From NCBI GenBank assembly GCA_023014365.1, contig JAEBUN010000001.1, forward strand, positions 2,604,001 through 2,668,000: a stretch of 64,000 nucleotides of DNA, written 5' to 3'. A model generated the notes under the pieces. That model did no database searches, was not told where the DNA came from, and worked only from the letters and a program-made list of their open reading frames with translations. Shown here piece after piece: positions 36,467 through 47,579 of the stretch. A program made the position numbers and the translations under genes. Origin of the DNA: Lepiota brunneoincarnata. Its lineage: Eukaryota > Basidiomycota > Agaricomycetes > Agaricales > Agaricaceae. Every line of letters starts with the position of its first letter. Position 1 is the stretch's first letter.

Positions 36467-38378
36467 TCAGGCATCTATCTCCATCCTTGGTTCCTCCCTC
36501 GGTGCGATCGATCCGAGATCTACAGCGGTATAGAAAGCAAAAGTCTTGGTTTCGGGTGGTTTAGAAGTCTTGGGAGTGTCGCCATCACCACCCTCCGACG
36601 GTGTAGGATCGTCCGATCGATAGGTGTATGACACGAGCATGTTGAACTGCGCGCGTCGGGACGTGTTATCATTGTATTTAGAGGCAGATAATGCTGCAAA
36701 GCAGACCTTGACATTGCCTCTCGCTTCCTTCCCGATTATAACTTCCCCGCCAACCAAAGTCACATTCGCTCGTTTTTCCAGGATACCTACAGTCTTTGGT
36801 TTCCCCTTCCCATCCTTGTCACGTCCCTTAATTCCATAGTCATCATCCTCCGCCATCATATCTTCATCATCTTCGTATTCCCAAGCTTCCGCAAAAGCAG
36901 CAATTGGGAACGGTGAAGTGGGTAGTGCGATAGCGAACGGTGGTCTGCGCGCTTTCTCCTGAGAAGCACCAGAGCCAAGAGTAGGAGCCGTTACATGTAC
37001 CCTTTGTACCGAGAGCCGGACTTGTATAGGGTCATAGAGCGGGTTTGTCAACGCAAGATGGAACGGATATGTCTTCCCCGCGATCAAGCCTTGGGGTGTG
37101 GTGCCATCATCAGCGCTGCCTGGTGATATCTTCATCAGTGCGCGTTTAGCAGCATCAGAGGTCGTGGTAGGCTTCTGCAGGTGCAATAATGCCACGGTTA
37201 TAGCGGGAAGATAGTTCGCTGCGACTAATTTGATCTTGTATCGCACTGACTGTGCCTTCTGTTCAGGCTTGATTAATATGTGAGTACACGCCGGACAGCG
37301 CTTCGACCGTTTGGAATGGAGTGGTATTCGCAGCGGCCTCAAATCTCTTGGCGTGTGTCAACCATTGTGCAAAAGGATGATGAATAGTGCTGACTTGACT
37401 TGCAGCGACCCAGCCCAGCTGTTTGTCCACCTCTGCTCCAAACCTGCTACGGCTTGAATATCCCCAAGTCGCCTCATGTATTCGACCTCGCCATCTCCAC
37501 CACCTCCAGACACTCCGACGGACGTAATCTCCACTCTACTTTTATATTCCGGCATTTCATCCTTATTCGCGGTTTTATCTCGATGGGCCCTCCCAGATAC
37601 ACTCCGAGACAACTGATTATACTTGCCAACCCCAGGTATATCACGCGCTAATGCAGCAGAGGCAGCGGCTGTTATGGAAGTGGAATGAAGATGGTGTGTA
37701 TGGGCCGCACTACCAGGATGGCTGGTATGAGCGGAGACGGAAGAGGAAAGGGCTGATGCACGCAGGAATGGCTCGAAATGGTCCTTCAATCGGTCAAATT
37801 CAAGAGAATCTGGGGCAGAATCCTCATGCTTCTGCAACTGAGCTGTGAGAAATTTGAATATGCGTTGGTGCGTAATAAGGGGGATGACATACCAGCGAGA
37901 CCCGTGGGTTTTTCAAACGTTATCCCAATATCTGCAGAATCCCATCTGCAGTGGTTACAGTAAAGAAAGAAAGGCGGCTCTCCTACGGTACTGATTGTCG
38001 CGGCCAATCGTCCATCGCCTGTCTCAAGTGGGTCTGATGGCACCACCGAGAGTGTATTTCGGCAATTGGGACACATGAAACAGTTACGTGCACATCTGTC
38101 CACTAAATCGAGCAACAGTGACTATGCCAGATCAAAACTTCTTACCTGTTCTTTTCTGCGCGTACGCTCGCACTTGGAACTTCGAATAGACAATTTGGGC
38201 AGTAATACGTGCTGACCTCTATGGAGACGCATCGGTTGCACCGTACCGCATCGCATTCTTCACAGAAAAAGAGGTTGTGAAGTGGATGAAAGTAGTGTGA
38301 TGAAGACTGTAGATGTGGAGGCGGTGGGACAGAAGACGTCGAGAGACAGGGACAGTGGTATCGCACACTGGGAGCCAT
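36467..38378 (-). CDS. Dynactin subunit 4 (p62)
   Basis: Pointed-end component of the dynactin complex, which couples dynein to cargo on microtubules. ATG at 38376-38378. The N-terminus carries the paired Cys motifs of the family: 'FFCEECDAVRCNRC', 'YYCPNCL', 'CFMCPNC' and 'LYCNHCRWDS', followed by 'IGITFEKPTGLA'. The next exon ('SLEFDRLKDHFEPFLR') and 'VEYMRRLGDIQAVAGLEQRW' are conserved. The last exon opens 'PLRIPLHSKRSKRCPACTHILIKPEQKAQS' and has 'GKTYPFHLALTNPLYDPIQVRL', a hallmark of p62; it ends 'REEPRMEIDA'. Four exons or so, frame intact. It is divergent from RAD1 with only 98 bases between start codons. Confidence 0.93.
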
Positions 38379-38476
38379 TTTGTCAGATGCAAGGGGTTGT
38401 TCTATACTAAGATGACCGCTTTATTGCTTGGCAAAAGCCACTGAAACAAACAACGCGTCGCGTTTTTTTCACCACC
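38379..38476. promoter_or_regulatory. 98-base bidirectional promoter (dynactin p62 / RAD1)
   Basis: Start codons of the two housekeeping genes face away from each other across 98 bases. It contains an AT-rich segment (38401-38430) and a T-run just before the RAD1 ATG. Confidence 0.55.
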
Positions 38477-40008
38477 ATGTCTGACGAACAACCACCAGTG
38501 AGAGGTCTCCGATGTCGTCTCCGTACTCAATCACAATACATTTCAGACGCTCACTGCATCTGCGCATGATCTTCGTTACTTTACTGCGCTTCTTCGGGGA
38601 ATCAGCTTCAGTAATGTAATACAGCAGTCCTGGCCGGACACACTCGACCCTTACATTTCATCCCTTCATGAAGCGGGCCACAGTTACCGTCACAAAAAGG
38701 GGGATAACTGTCAAAGTAGAGGAAGCGCGAACGATTACCGGTGACTTGACACCCCCAACTTCGATAACTCCCTCAAATTCATCTCCACATACAGGCACTG
38801 CGTTCATTTTCCCCGGAATTTTCGATGAATATGTCTACCACTCCGAGAATACAAGAGACGAAGCCTCATCGCAATCCTCTGAGGACGATGAAACCGACAG
38901 CGTCGCATTTGAGATCTCACTGAATACTGTTATCGATTGCCTGAACATTTTTGGCACGGCCGGACCGTCTGTCAGCGGAACAGGTGGAAACATAAAGCGA
39001 TGGCGGAAACTGGACGAAGGTTCCGATCAAGAAAGTGGAGGAGATGAGGGAGCACGTGGGAGAGGGAAGAGAATCGATCCTTTCCCGACTGGCGAATCCG
39101 AGAAACACACGGGAATGCGCATGACTTATGCTGGTGCTGGGTACCCTTTGACCCTCCTTATGTGCGACCCTCACTGTTCCACTAACCCTTGCTAACGCCC
39201 TTTCTTGACTAGTGCTGAAGATGCTAATGGGCCTACGACAACCTGTGAAATCGTAACTTATGAACCGGAGCCTCAGGTGGATCTCGATTTCGATGCTGAC
39301 CGCACGTGTGCCATACCTTGCTTGCTCCAACAAAATATGTTCGCTTATGGTTGGCAACTGACAGGGTTGTGAAGATTATCTTAAAGGCAAAGACCCCCCC
39401 GAAATTACTGAGGCACATCTTCACTCACCTCAACCTAGTCGTCCTGGTTGAAAGATGCTCTTTCAGAGTTGGATCCTTCTTGTGAAAAACTCACCTTCAT
39501 AAGCAATCCCCCTTCAACATCAAGCAATTCATCAACTGGCGGGCGACGGCGGCACGACACAACGAAGCCAATATTGCGAATAAAGGCGGGAGGGAGCTTT
39601 GGTACTACCGAGGTAATTCTAGCTCTCACAGTGTTTCTTCCAAGGCAATCCACATCGCATGCACAGATGGACTATCCCAATGACAGAGATGTCCTTGAAA
39701 CATTCGAATGCACGCGTAGTGTCAACTTCAGGTACGCCTACCCTCTGTGCCTTAGCGGTGTCTTTCTAACTCGTTACAGCTACCGATTTGCACATATTTC
39801 CCGAACGCTGCGCGCCCTTCAGAGCTCAACTAAAACCTCATTACGCATCGATGAGGAAGGTGTTCTGAGTCTACAATTTCTTATGCCATCGCACAAGTCG
39901 AGAGCTCCGGACGGTGAAGCGGCACAAGCGTTCATCGAGTTCCGGGTACGTCGCGCCCCCTTTACAATATGACATCTCGCTTATTTCAGGGTAGTGTTTG
40001 GCACTTGA
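38477..40008 (+). CDS. RAD1: RAD1 checkpoint clamp subunit (9-1-1 complex)
   Basis: PCNA-like clamp subunit that signals DNA damage with RAD9 and HUS1. Exon 1 is only 'MSDEQPP' (38477-38497), followed by 'TLTASAHDLRYFTALLRGISFSN', 'RATVTVTKRGITVKVEEARTITG' and 'TAFIFPGIFDEYVYH'. Then comes 'FEISLNTVIDCLNIFG', an acidic insert rich in Gly/Glu, 'CEIVTYEPEP', 'SWLKDALSELDPSCEKLTF' and 'MDYPNDRDVLETFECTRSVNFSYRF'. It ends 'LSLQFLMP...FIEFRVVFGT' at 40008. These match the known RAD1 order, including the 'SSWLKEALSEL' and 'DYPKDSDLMEAF' blocks of animal RAD1. One intron (donor 39387) appears to be GC-AG. About nine exons; no frame break. Confidence 0.9.
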
Positions 40009-40261
40009 CGACGAAGTTTGATGCAGTACAGAACCCGCGTTTTGTGTGAGCGTGATTTGGAGCTTAATTCCAAGCAAAAGCCTATTACTTTTCTATTCGA
40101 CTCTAATCATACAAGTTCTTCTTGCGTTCCAACAAAGTTTCTGTCACCCTTTCGGTGTTTCAGTACGAAACCGTGAATTGCTACAAGCTAGGTTGGCCAC
40201 GATCTTCCTTCGGATTGCTGCACCATCCAACTGGCAAAAAGACGTCAGGTATATATATATG

Positions 40262-41142
40262 TCAGCCGGTGCACACTCTTACCTCTCCATCATCTATACT
40301 CCGCTCGGTTATTGGGTGAAGCTTAAAGTCAGAGGACAAAGAGCCCGTATACGGTGGTTCAGGAGTAAACGTCTCCTCCAAAATAGGTGATACTGCTGGA
40401 AACGACGCTGTGCGAACAGTAGCCAAGGTTCTAGTACTATATCCCATGGTCTGCAGCTCGTATAGGGATGGTTTCCGGGGAATCTTGATCGGAGGAGGTC
40501 TCAATCTCTGTGTGTTTTCGTAGGGAGTAAGATTCAGGCTTGTGCTCGGCAGCGAGGGAATTGGGCCGAAAGGGAGAGGAGGGGTTGGTATGTTGAGGGA
40601 TTGCAATGCGGCCAATTCTTGTGCATCTCTCGCTACGAGGGCTATGGCTTGTTCGACAGGTACGTTAGTCGTCCCGTCAGGGAGCTGGCGGATCCCTTGA
40701 TATGAGGGACAGAGGACCTGGAGACCCGAATGGCACTCACGAGGATTCTTCCTAGGATACCAGGACTATTCGCTTCGACATCGATCATCGCGATGTCAGA
40801 TTCCTATGTGATAGAGTGGAAATGAATCAAGAGCCAACATCTCGAAGAGTTTGGCTTACAATTTGGAGGAGAACATCTCCAGCTGCGAACGCTTCACCCT
40901 CTCGCTTCTTCCATCGGGTGATAGTACCCTCGTTCATGAGGGGCGACATGGCAGGCATCAATATCGCCTGGCGTCGAAGAGACCCATGGAAACCTACACA
41001 AGTCCAAGCTCGGCACAAGTCCAGCACAAGAAGCACGGGTGGAGAAAATACCTCGCAACCCGTTGCGTTCATGCACCCGCGCTTGCGCATTCCGTTGCGT
41101 ATTAACCGCGGCCCGTGACACTGTGTTCAACGAGCGAGACAT
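40262..41142 (-). CDS. Mitochondrial lipoyl-domain protein, Pdx1-like, non-canonical lipoyl site
   Basis: Resembles the N-terminal half of the pyruvate dehydrogenase E3-binding protein (protein X). The Arg-rich, acid-poor N-terminus ([20 protein letters not shown]) suits a mitochondrial presequence. The lipoyl fold is clear: '[35 protein letters not shown]', then E-S-D-I-A where lipoyl domains have E-T/S-D-K-A, then '[16 protein letters not shown]' and '[20 protein letters not shown]'. The lysine that carries lipoate is therefore Ile (codon ATC). A Pro-rich tail follows and the protein ends near 230 residues without a visible E3-binding or acyltransferase domain. Five exons, GT-AG introns, intact frame. 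Confidence 0.82.
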
Positions 41143-41689
41143 AGTCAGTAGTCGAACTCAAGGGTTGACCAGCGACCCTCTTGGTAGAAGTATTTGGAGT
41201 GCTGACCTGGGGTATTTGGGTATGCGCCGGCTATATAAGAGCAGTGTGGTAAGTAAGGGGGAGGTTTACGGGTTTTCCCCCAAGAGGAAATGAGACTGTG
41301 GCTAGCGGTAGTCATGTAGTAGATGATATAGGGACTTGTTGGAGGAGAGTGCTAGGGTACTAGGGACTCTATCATGGAGATCTTGTATCTCGTTGTTTCC
41401 CCGGCCGAGGTTTGAGGCACAAAGCAGTCAGGAGGGATCTCGCAATTTTTATGATATCAGCAGAGTCGGTCGCGGACCACGTTTCCGTTCAACTTTGGAA
41501 ACCTCCCTTACGCTGGCATGACTCCCCAAGAATGTTTTGATTGTCTGATGAATGCCATCCCTGGATCAAATATATTCTAATTATGACGATCCACCACGCC
41601 AAAAGGAGCAAAAGAGCCTCCTGGAAAATTTCTGAGAGTAATAGCACACAGCAAAACAAATAATTAGCAGAGGAAAATCGACTCCGAAT
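41143..41689. other. Intergenic
   Basis: 5' flank of the lipoyl-domain gene and 3' flank of the thioesterase-like gene; nothing else recognised. Confidence 0.4.
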
Positions 41690-42946
41690 CTAGAGTCTGG
41701 CAGTCTCCCGATCGGCCTTTTTGTTCGCCTCATCCAGGGGAATAGCCAAGGCCATCTGGGTAGCGATGGCCACACACACTTGATTATCTCTCCATCCATC
41801 AGTAAATTTGCCTTCTCCGATGTTAGTGGGTGCCGTCCAAGCTTCTACATACCCCTCGTGCCTGCCCTTGGGGTGATTGATGAACTTCCCGGTGGAGTAC
41901 AGACCGATGGTCCGGCTGGCATGAAATTCGGATGGAGGGGGGATAGGGGCCTTGAACTCTATCGACATGGTGACAGTAGGGAACCAACTGTTATTGTAAG
42001 TGTACATATTAAGTGTATTTTGGAATGTGAAGTGGGGATACATGGGGCACACACCTGATAACCAGTCCTTTCCTCTCACTCCGGGGCAACAGAATAGGCA
42101 TGTTCGGGAAAAGGTCCACGAGGAAAGGGATAGAGGAGCAGGTGATCCTTTCGTCCTCGTCCGTGAAGCTGAACCAAGATCCCCACTCCGTACCTCCACC
42201 ACCAATAGACGAGCTATTCGTCCTGCTGGGATGATCTGGCGCATTGCTCGCTTGGATATTAGGCTCCTCCACCTGTTCAAGTCGGCTGTAGAACCCCCAT
42301 CTGCTCTTGGAGGGTATTCGTTTCCTTGGAGCCGTAGCTGGGTGAAGATGTAGGGGTACGCGCCGAGCATATGGTGAAGGTGGCAGGAGCATCAGTCTCG
42401 CATTGTTACCAGGTGCAGGCCCATTGTGTCCGAATATCATGTGTGTGGTAACCTTGAGCGCATTCTGTTCGGGCCGTACATCAGCCACTAGTCATGCTGC
42501 GTTCCCTTCATGAAGCGACTGGGTAATACCTTCTGGAAGAGGTCTGCGATGAGGTTGGTGAAGGTACTCCCCGTCTTCACGACACGGACGTGGATCTCAA
42601 AAGCACCGACGGCTGATGGACGTAGGTAATGGGCCGTGACATGAATGGGGTCCCTATGAGGTGTGATAGATTGGAATTGAATGACGGCCTCGACTAGCAA
42701 ACCGAGGATGTATCCTGCAGAGATGAGATGTTATTATTGTTATCGTCTCGTCGATAGCTATGTACCTCCGTGAGGTATCCTATTTTTCCGCTTCCAGGTT
42801 ATTTCAGAGAAATTCTAAGTGAATGACCAAAGGCCGCACCCCACAGCTGTCCATTCGGGGTCGACCGTTCCCCGGAACGTCCTTCCACCATCGCTAGTAG
42901 GCTCGGAAATGGGCTCGAATTTGATGGCCTGACTGAAGGGTGCCAT
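41690..42946 (-). CDS. Acyl-CoA thioesterase-like hot-dog protein
   Basis: Resembles the thioesterase-like superfamily (two tandem hot-dog folds), acting on an unknown acyl thioester. ATG at 42944-42946 (MAPFSQAIKFEPI). Blocks: 'RTFRGTVDPEWTAVG', 'GGYILGLLVEAVIQFQ', 'DPIHVTAHYLRPSAVGAFEIHVRVVKTGSTFTNL', 'NALKVTTHMIFGHNGP', 'WGSWFSFTDEDERI', 'MSIEFKAPIPPPSEFHASRTIGLYSTGKFINHPKGRHEGYVEAW' and 'GWRDNQVCVAIATQMALAIP'. Five exons or so with no frame break. It is divergent from the DHHC gene (276 bases between starts). No targeting signal is obvious. Confidence 0.8.
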
Positions 42947-43222
42947 TGTCGGACACTGAGCAACAACGCAATGAGAGTCACGCTGAAGGTCGGGCTGCAA
43001 TTGAATCTTCGGAGATGCTACACACGGTCTCTGGCGACTTCGGTTTTTTTTTTCGCTTGGAGATGTTACCGTTGTGACAGAAAAGAACAACGACCCATGT
43101 GTTCAATTTGATTCGGCGTTTCCACGTCCGTCTTTCGCTTCTTCCGTTCTCTCTTTTTCCCTGTTGTATTTTATGATTGCATCCGGCAACGTTCCACCTG
43201 GCGTTGCCACGACACCCACACG

Positions 43223-44704
43223 ATGACCATCCGTAGACACCCTCTGTTGAATTTCGGTATTGGAACACAGTCCCAATCGTCGTCGAGCGCTCGAACCTCG
43301 CCGTCTGGCTACGACGATGAATCATCTGTGAAGCGATGGTATCATTATGTACCACTTTGCGGTATGTGTCATGAGCCAGTTCACAATAAAGTCTCTTTTT
43401 CTGATCACTCAACTAGTGGTTATTTTGCTAATCCTTGCGCCTCATCCTTCGTTACTCTACATGCTCGTCGACTTCCACCTTGTTACTATGGGCCAAACCT
43501 TCACGTTCGGAGTCCACCTCTTCGTCACCTATACCTTGACTTTTCTGGCCTTCTCTTCCCTTATTGTTTGCGTTGCGCGAGACCCAGGCCCAGTAACAAT
43601 GCCAAAACCCATTGGAAGTAGCGACGCGGATGACGATTTGGACATTACCGAGGCATTGATGCCGTCTGAAGATTATAGTCACCCTAATAAATGGTGCCGC
43701 AAATGCTGGGTATGTATCCTGACCCGTACCTCTAGAACTGGGCTTATGATCTGTCGCAGGCGCCAAAACCCGAAAGAACTCATCATTGCAATATATGCGG
43801 CCGGTGTGTCCTGAAATTGGGTTCGTCTCGTTGCTCCCATTGGGACATTGACTTACCCAAATGACCGTGCAGACCATCATTGCCCGTGGCTTGCCTCTAG
43901 GTGCATCGTGAGTTGATTCTGGCTCCTTGGGATTTTCCCTCAGCTGATGGTATTCTAGGGCCATCGAACATATCCTGCTTTCGTTCACTTCTTGACTTGT
44001 ATCACCCTTCTCGCGTTATATGTATCCGCAATATCGATATCCGCTCTGTTGTATGCTTTTCGGAATCCTCTTACTGTTGTAAGTCTTTTTTCTGTTCCTC
44101 CTCAACACTGGACAGCTGATTATGATTCTCAGAATGAAGTAACGCCTATCCATGAACTGGGTCTGGCGTTTGCTGGCCTCATTTTTACTCTAGTAGTTGG
44201 TTCTTTCTTGGGGTACCATATCTATCTCATATCGTGCGTTCAATGTTTCCCCAGTGCGCAAGTTCAAACTGAGTCCTATGTGCAGCACCAATCAAACGAC
44301 ACTGGAAAACGTTACGCCTTTTTTATTACTGCGATACCTTCCCCCTCTTCCACGCGGCAGTCATTCCCTCTCCGATCCACCCTCAGATTCAGAACTGTCG
44401 TACCAGCAACGCAGACTCGTGAAGGACGCACATGGCTATATTAGACTATATGATCTGGGCTGGCGCAAGAATTGGTCCCAGGCACTCGGTTGGCAGAAAA
44501 GACACGGGTGGTTATTCCGATTGTTTTGTGGAGGATCTTCGTATGTTTTCCATTGCTTTCAGTGTTGCTGAGCGTGATATTCAAGTCGGAACTTTTGGGT
44601 TTTTTAGTCCAGGGGACGGCAAAATATTTCCTCAGAATCCTCAATCAGAAGAGTTGCTTGCGAGATTGGCAAGGGAGCTTGTGAATTTGGACAATGACAT
44701 CTAA
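43223..44704 (+). CDS. DHHC palmitoyltransferase
   Basis: Integral membrane protein S-acyltransferase. ATG 43223. TM helices 'VVILLILAPHPSLLYMLVDF' and 'FTFGVHLFVTYTLTFLAFSSLIV' with the D-P-G motif 'ARDPGPV' just after; the Cys-rich domain 'WCRKCWAPKPERTHHCNICGRCVLK' and the catalytic 'DHHCPWLASRCI' are joined by small introns near 43710-43915. Two more TM helices follow ('FLTCITLLALYVSAISISALLY' and 'LGLAFAGLIFTLVVGSFLGYHIYLI'), then the T-T-x-E-like 'TTLENV' and a cytosolic tail ending at 44704. The asparagine-containing CR domain and order match the family; substrates unknown. Confidence 0.88.
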
Positions 44705-45114
44705 TTTATATACTATCAGCATATCGATTATCCCCAGGACATTTATGATAGCAAGCACATTGAGATCTTTAATATGAAAACCCGACTCCTAGGAAACGTA
44801 GGTTCGCTTGGTGTGTTGAAGCCACTTCCTCCCGTAAATCAAACGCCTACTTGTCTTCTGGGGGTGACGAGGAAAAGACAGCAACTCCAAGATGGAATTT
44901 GCCCGCCAGTGCCCTGATGCCCAGCCAGCGACCGGGAAGCCCTCATAGTATACAGGCCATTCGCCGGGAGAAATTGGCGCTTGTCGAGCTAGCCCCCTGA
45001 CGTATATCCGATACCCTATACGCTGCTAAGCAGGAGTTTCCTTCATCGCTGTGGCCATGGGGTACCCCTTCCAGGTATTGTATCCTTGAAGACCGACATA
45101 TCCTGGCGTGAGCC

Positions 45115-45137
45115 GGGGGGCGGGGGCGGGGGCGGGG
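45115..45137 (+). other. G-quadruplex motif (G6-C-G5-C-G5-C-G4)
   Basis: Four runs of at least four G separated by single C residues, which fits the strictest intramolecular G-quadruplex pattern with one-base loops. Confidence 0.85.
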
Positions 45138-45790
45138 TCGTGTAAAATGGTGGGCCGCGTGACTGTGATGGTAGACCAAGCCCAAAAATACCGGGAAGGA
45201 GCGGAACAATGCTACACTACACCGATTAACAAGGGATAACGGTGGGTGAGAGGGAAGTATGTAGCCACGTAAGGTGTGCGACTGTTTTGGGTTGAGGAGG
45301 GTGTGGCAGTAGGGAGTAGCGTCAGCCTCATCTGGGACGCGATGGGAGTTGCCGCGGCCTGAGCGAGATGCCACCAACAAACACTAACGGGAGTGGCGGG
45401 AGGGGGGAAAGGGGGATTATGAAGGTCCAACCTTTTGTCACCACCCATCCTCTGATAGTGCAACAAACTGCCCCACTTGGAAGTCACATCCAATGCAGAG
45501 TGCACCAGGGTGTCCAAGCAGTTTCACTTTAAACCTGGGCCATACTTGCTCAGAGTCCGGACAAGGGGTCTCTACATCCTACTGTTGACAATCAGATGTA
45601 GTCGACAACATCAAGTAGCTTGTAAAACAAGAAACTACAAAATATTGTCGGAAGGGGGTGGCCTGGGGTAATTAATTTGGAATCAATCACTATCAAAAAA
45701 CTCTGGTTTTTTGACCGTGGTCAAACTATCGGTCGCTCGAACAATCGGTAATTTCGGTATTCTTCAGTTACTCCGTCGTGATACGGGACT

Positions 45791-45870
45791 TGGTCTCTGG
45801 TCTGGTCTGGTCTGGTTTGGTCTTTGGTTCGGTCTGGTTCAGTCTTTGGTTCAGTCTTGGTCTCGGTTCT
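45791..45870. repeat. Degenerate GGTCT/TGGTC tandem repeat
   Basis: About 80 bases made of repeated TCTGG/GGTCT/TTGGTC units, purine-poor on one strand. Low-complexity repeat with imperfect units; it has no coding meaning in any frame. Confidence 0.85.
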
Positions 45871-47330
45871 CTGATGTCTTCGGAAATCCAGAGCGCTCTT
45901 CGCGAGCAGCATACAGATAACAGATTGTCAATCTGTGGCATAATACATCAAGAGGATATAGGTCCAGGGACACAAAGACATACCTATATCTTTGAGGGTG
46001 GTCGTTCACCTCAAAGAAACATCATATGTGCAAAGCCGTGGAAGCAATGCGTCGAATGGCATCATGATGCCCAGATACAACCGCCGGACCATCTTGTCCT
46101 GACCTGACGAGTATATGTAAGTTGGGAGAAAAGTCATGGTCAAAAAAAGAAGGCCACGCACGGGTCCCTCAAGGGCGACCTGGACGGTTGGGGAGTCGAC
46201 TCCGAAGAAACGATAGGTGCGGGGGGTACAGTTTATATATGTAGGCCCCGATGTGTTCAGGGCAGGTCGAACGCAGACTCCCACGCCCCTTGGAAAACGT
46301 CACGTGGGTGTGCCCCTATTGTTACTGAAGCGATCCGTGGCTGATCGCCTCTTTAGGTGGGTTCTCCTGGACCCCTGCACTAGGCTAGGATCCAGGAGGC
46401 GGGAAAAAAACCATGCCTGGCGATGATACTCGGATGTGGTCGAGCCTCGATGATCGTGTATTCTTTGCCTACTGTCCTGGTGTATGGGAGTCGACATCCT
46501 GATTACCCGGGGGCGACTCCCAGAAAGTATGGTGCCGAGATGCCGAAGATAAATTTCAGATTTGAGGACATCCCAGACCGAGCCAGACGGGCAAACTCCC
46601 GACCCTTTGCTGACGCCTGATTGCCTCTTTTGGGCATGCGGGTCGAGTCGAATGCACCATTTATGGGCTTTCTCTGAGCTCCTAGATTTGTTCAGATTTC
46701 CTACACACCTCTGAGCAATGATCATTTGCTCTGGTGCCAGCTTGTCCAGAAGACGCTCAATGGAGTCACAACAAGTAGGTCCCCTTGAGGGACCGCCAGG
46801 GGTTGAGGCCAGTTTCTGTATCAGGTCAGATCCAGCGACTACACACGGGACCCGACACTCTCTAGGTTGTTGATAGCATTGGTTCATGTGAGTAGTGATC
46901 CGGATGTTTCATTCCGGTGCTCAAGGTTTGGCCCAAGTGCACACCGAGATTAACCCGACCGATAGTAAACGCGAGTTAGCCGCGCGGATATCTAACGGAT
47001 GTATTTGGTGCTCAACAGCGCCGCAACCTTTCCATCCTTTCTGTCCTTGAGGCCCGTTGGAGAGGTGCCAGCCATGGGTGGAGCACAAATTCATTGATAC
47101 ATACAAGCCCCTATATATTAATCCTGTTTTCCTGCCCAATATAGCAGTCTACCACCACATGTTCCTTCCAGTCTTAGACAAGCCCGCCTCGCAACTTCGC
47201 GCAAAGTAGCCCGGTCCAGTCTATAGACCCAAGCTATCCCCTCTTCCGGCTGGCTTGTCTAACCCCACCCTTGTCATGGCTTGGTCACACTGCCCTTTCG
47301 CGGGCGTGCTGACACTAACCTATATCTCCA

Positions 47331-47338
47331 TATAAAAC
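47331..47338 (+). promoter_or_regulatory. TATA-box candidate for the 47.6 kb gene
   Basis: TATAAAAC lies about 240 bases before the ATG at 47580, followed by CT-rich sequence typical of fungal start regions. Transcription start is inferred. Confidence 0.4.
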
Positions 47339-47579
47339 CTTTCATATCCGGTCCATCTGTCCCCAGCTGGCTGGCTCTTTCATCCACCCGAACTTCGAAC
47401 ATCCAAACACTTCACAACGCCACCGTTATTGTATGTGTACGCGCTACCGAGACCTAGGCGCTGTGCTTGACACCATTAATCTTCCATTCGGTCTTCGCGA
47501 AGTTCATTTTTCTACACCTAAAATTTTTCGGGGCTCGTACTCTTCCCTCCGCTGAACAGACCTCCGTGCTGCGTGCACC

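Larger units (their letters stand above)
44705..47579. other. Gene-poor region (2.9 kb)
   Basis: No gene is supported. A minus-strand frame of 195 residues (46300-46887) is Arg/Ser-rich without a family. The stretch holds the G-quadruplex motif at 45115-45137 and the GGTCT-type repeat at 45791-45870. The last 300 bases are the CT-rich promoter of the following gene. Confidence 0.5.

Noticed and set aside
46300..46887. 195-residue minus-strand gene
   Set aside because: Arg/Ser/Pro-rich composition, no domain, no conserved blocks, and no visible promoter or introns; likely a chance frame.
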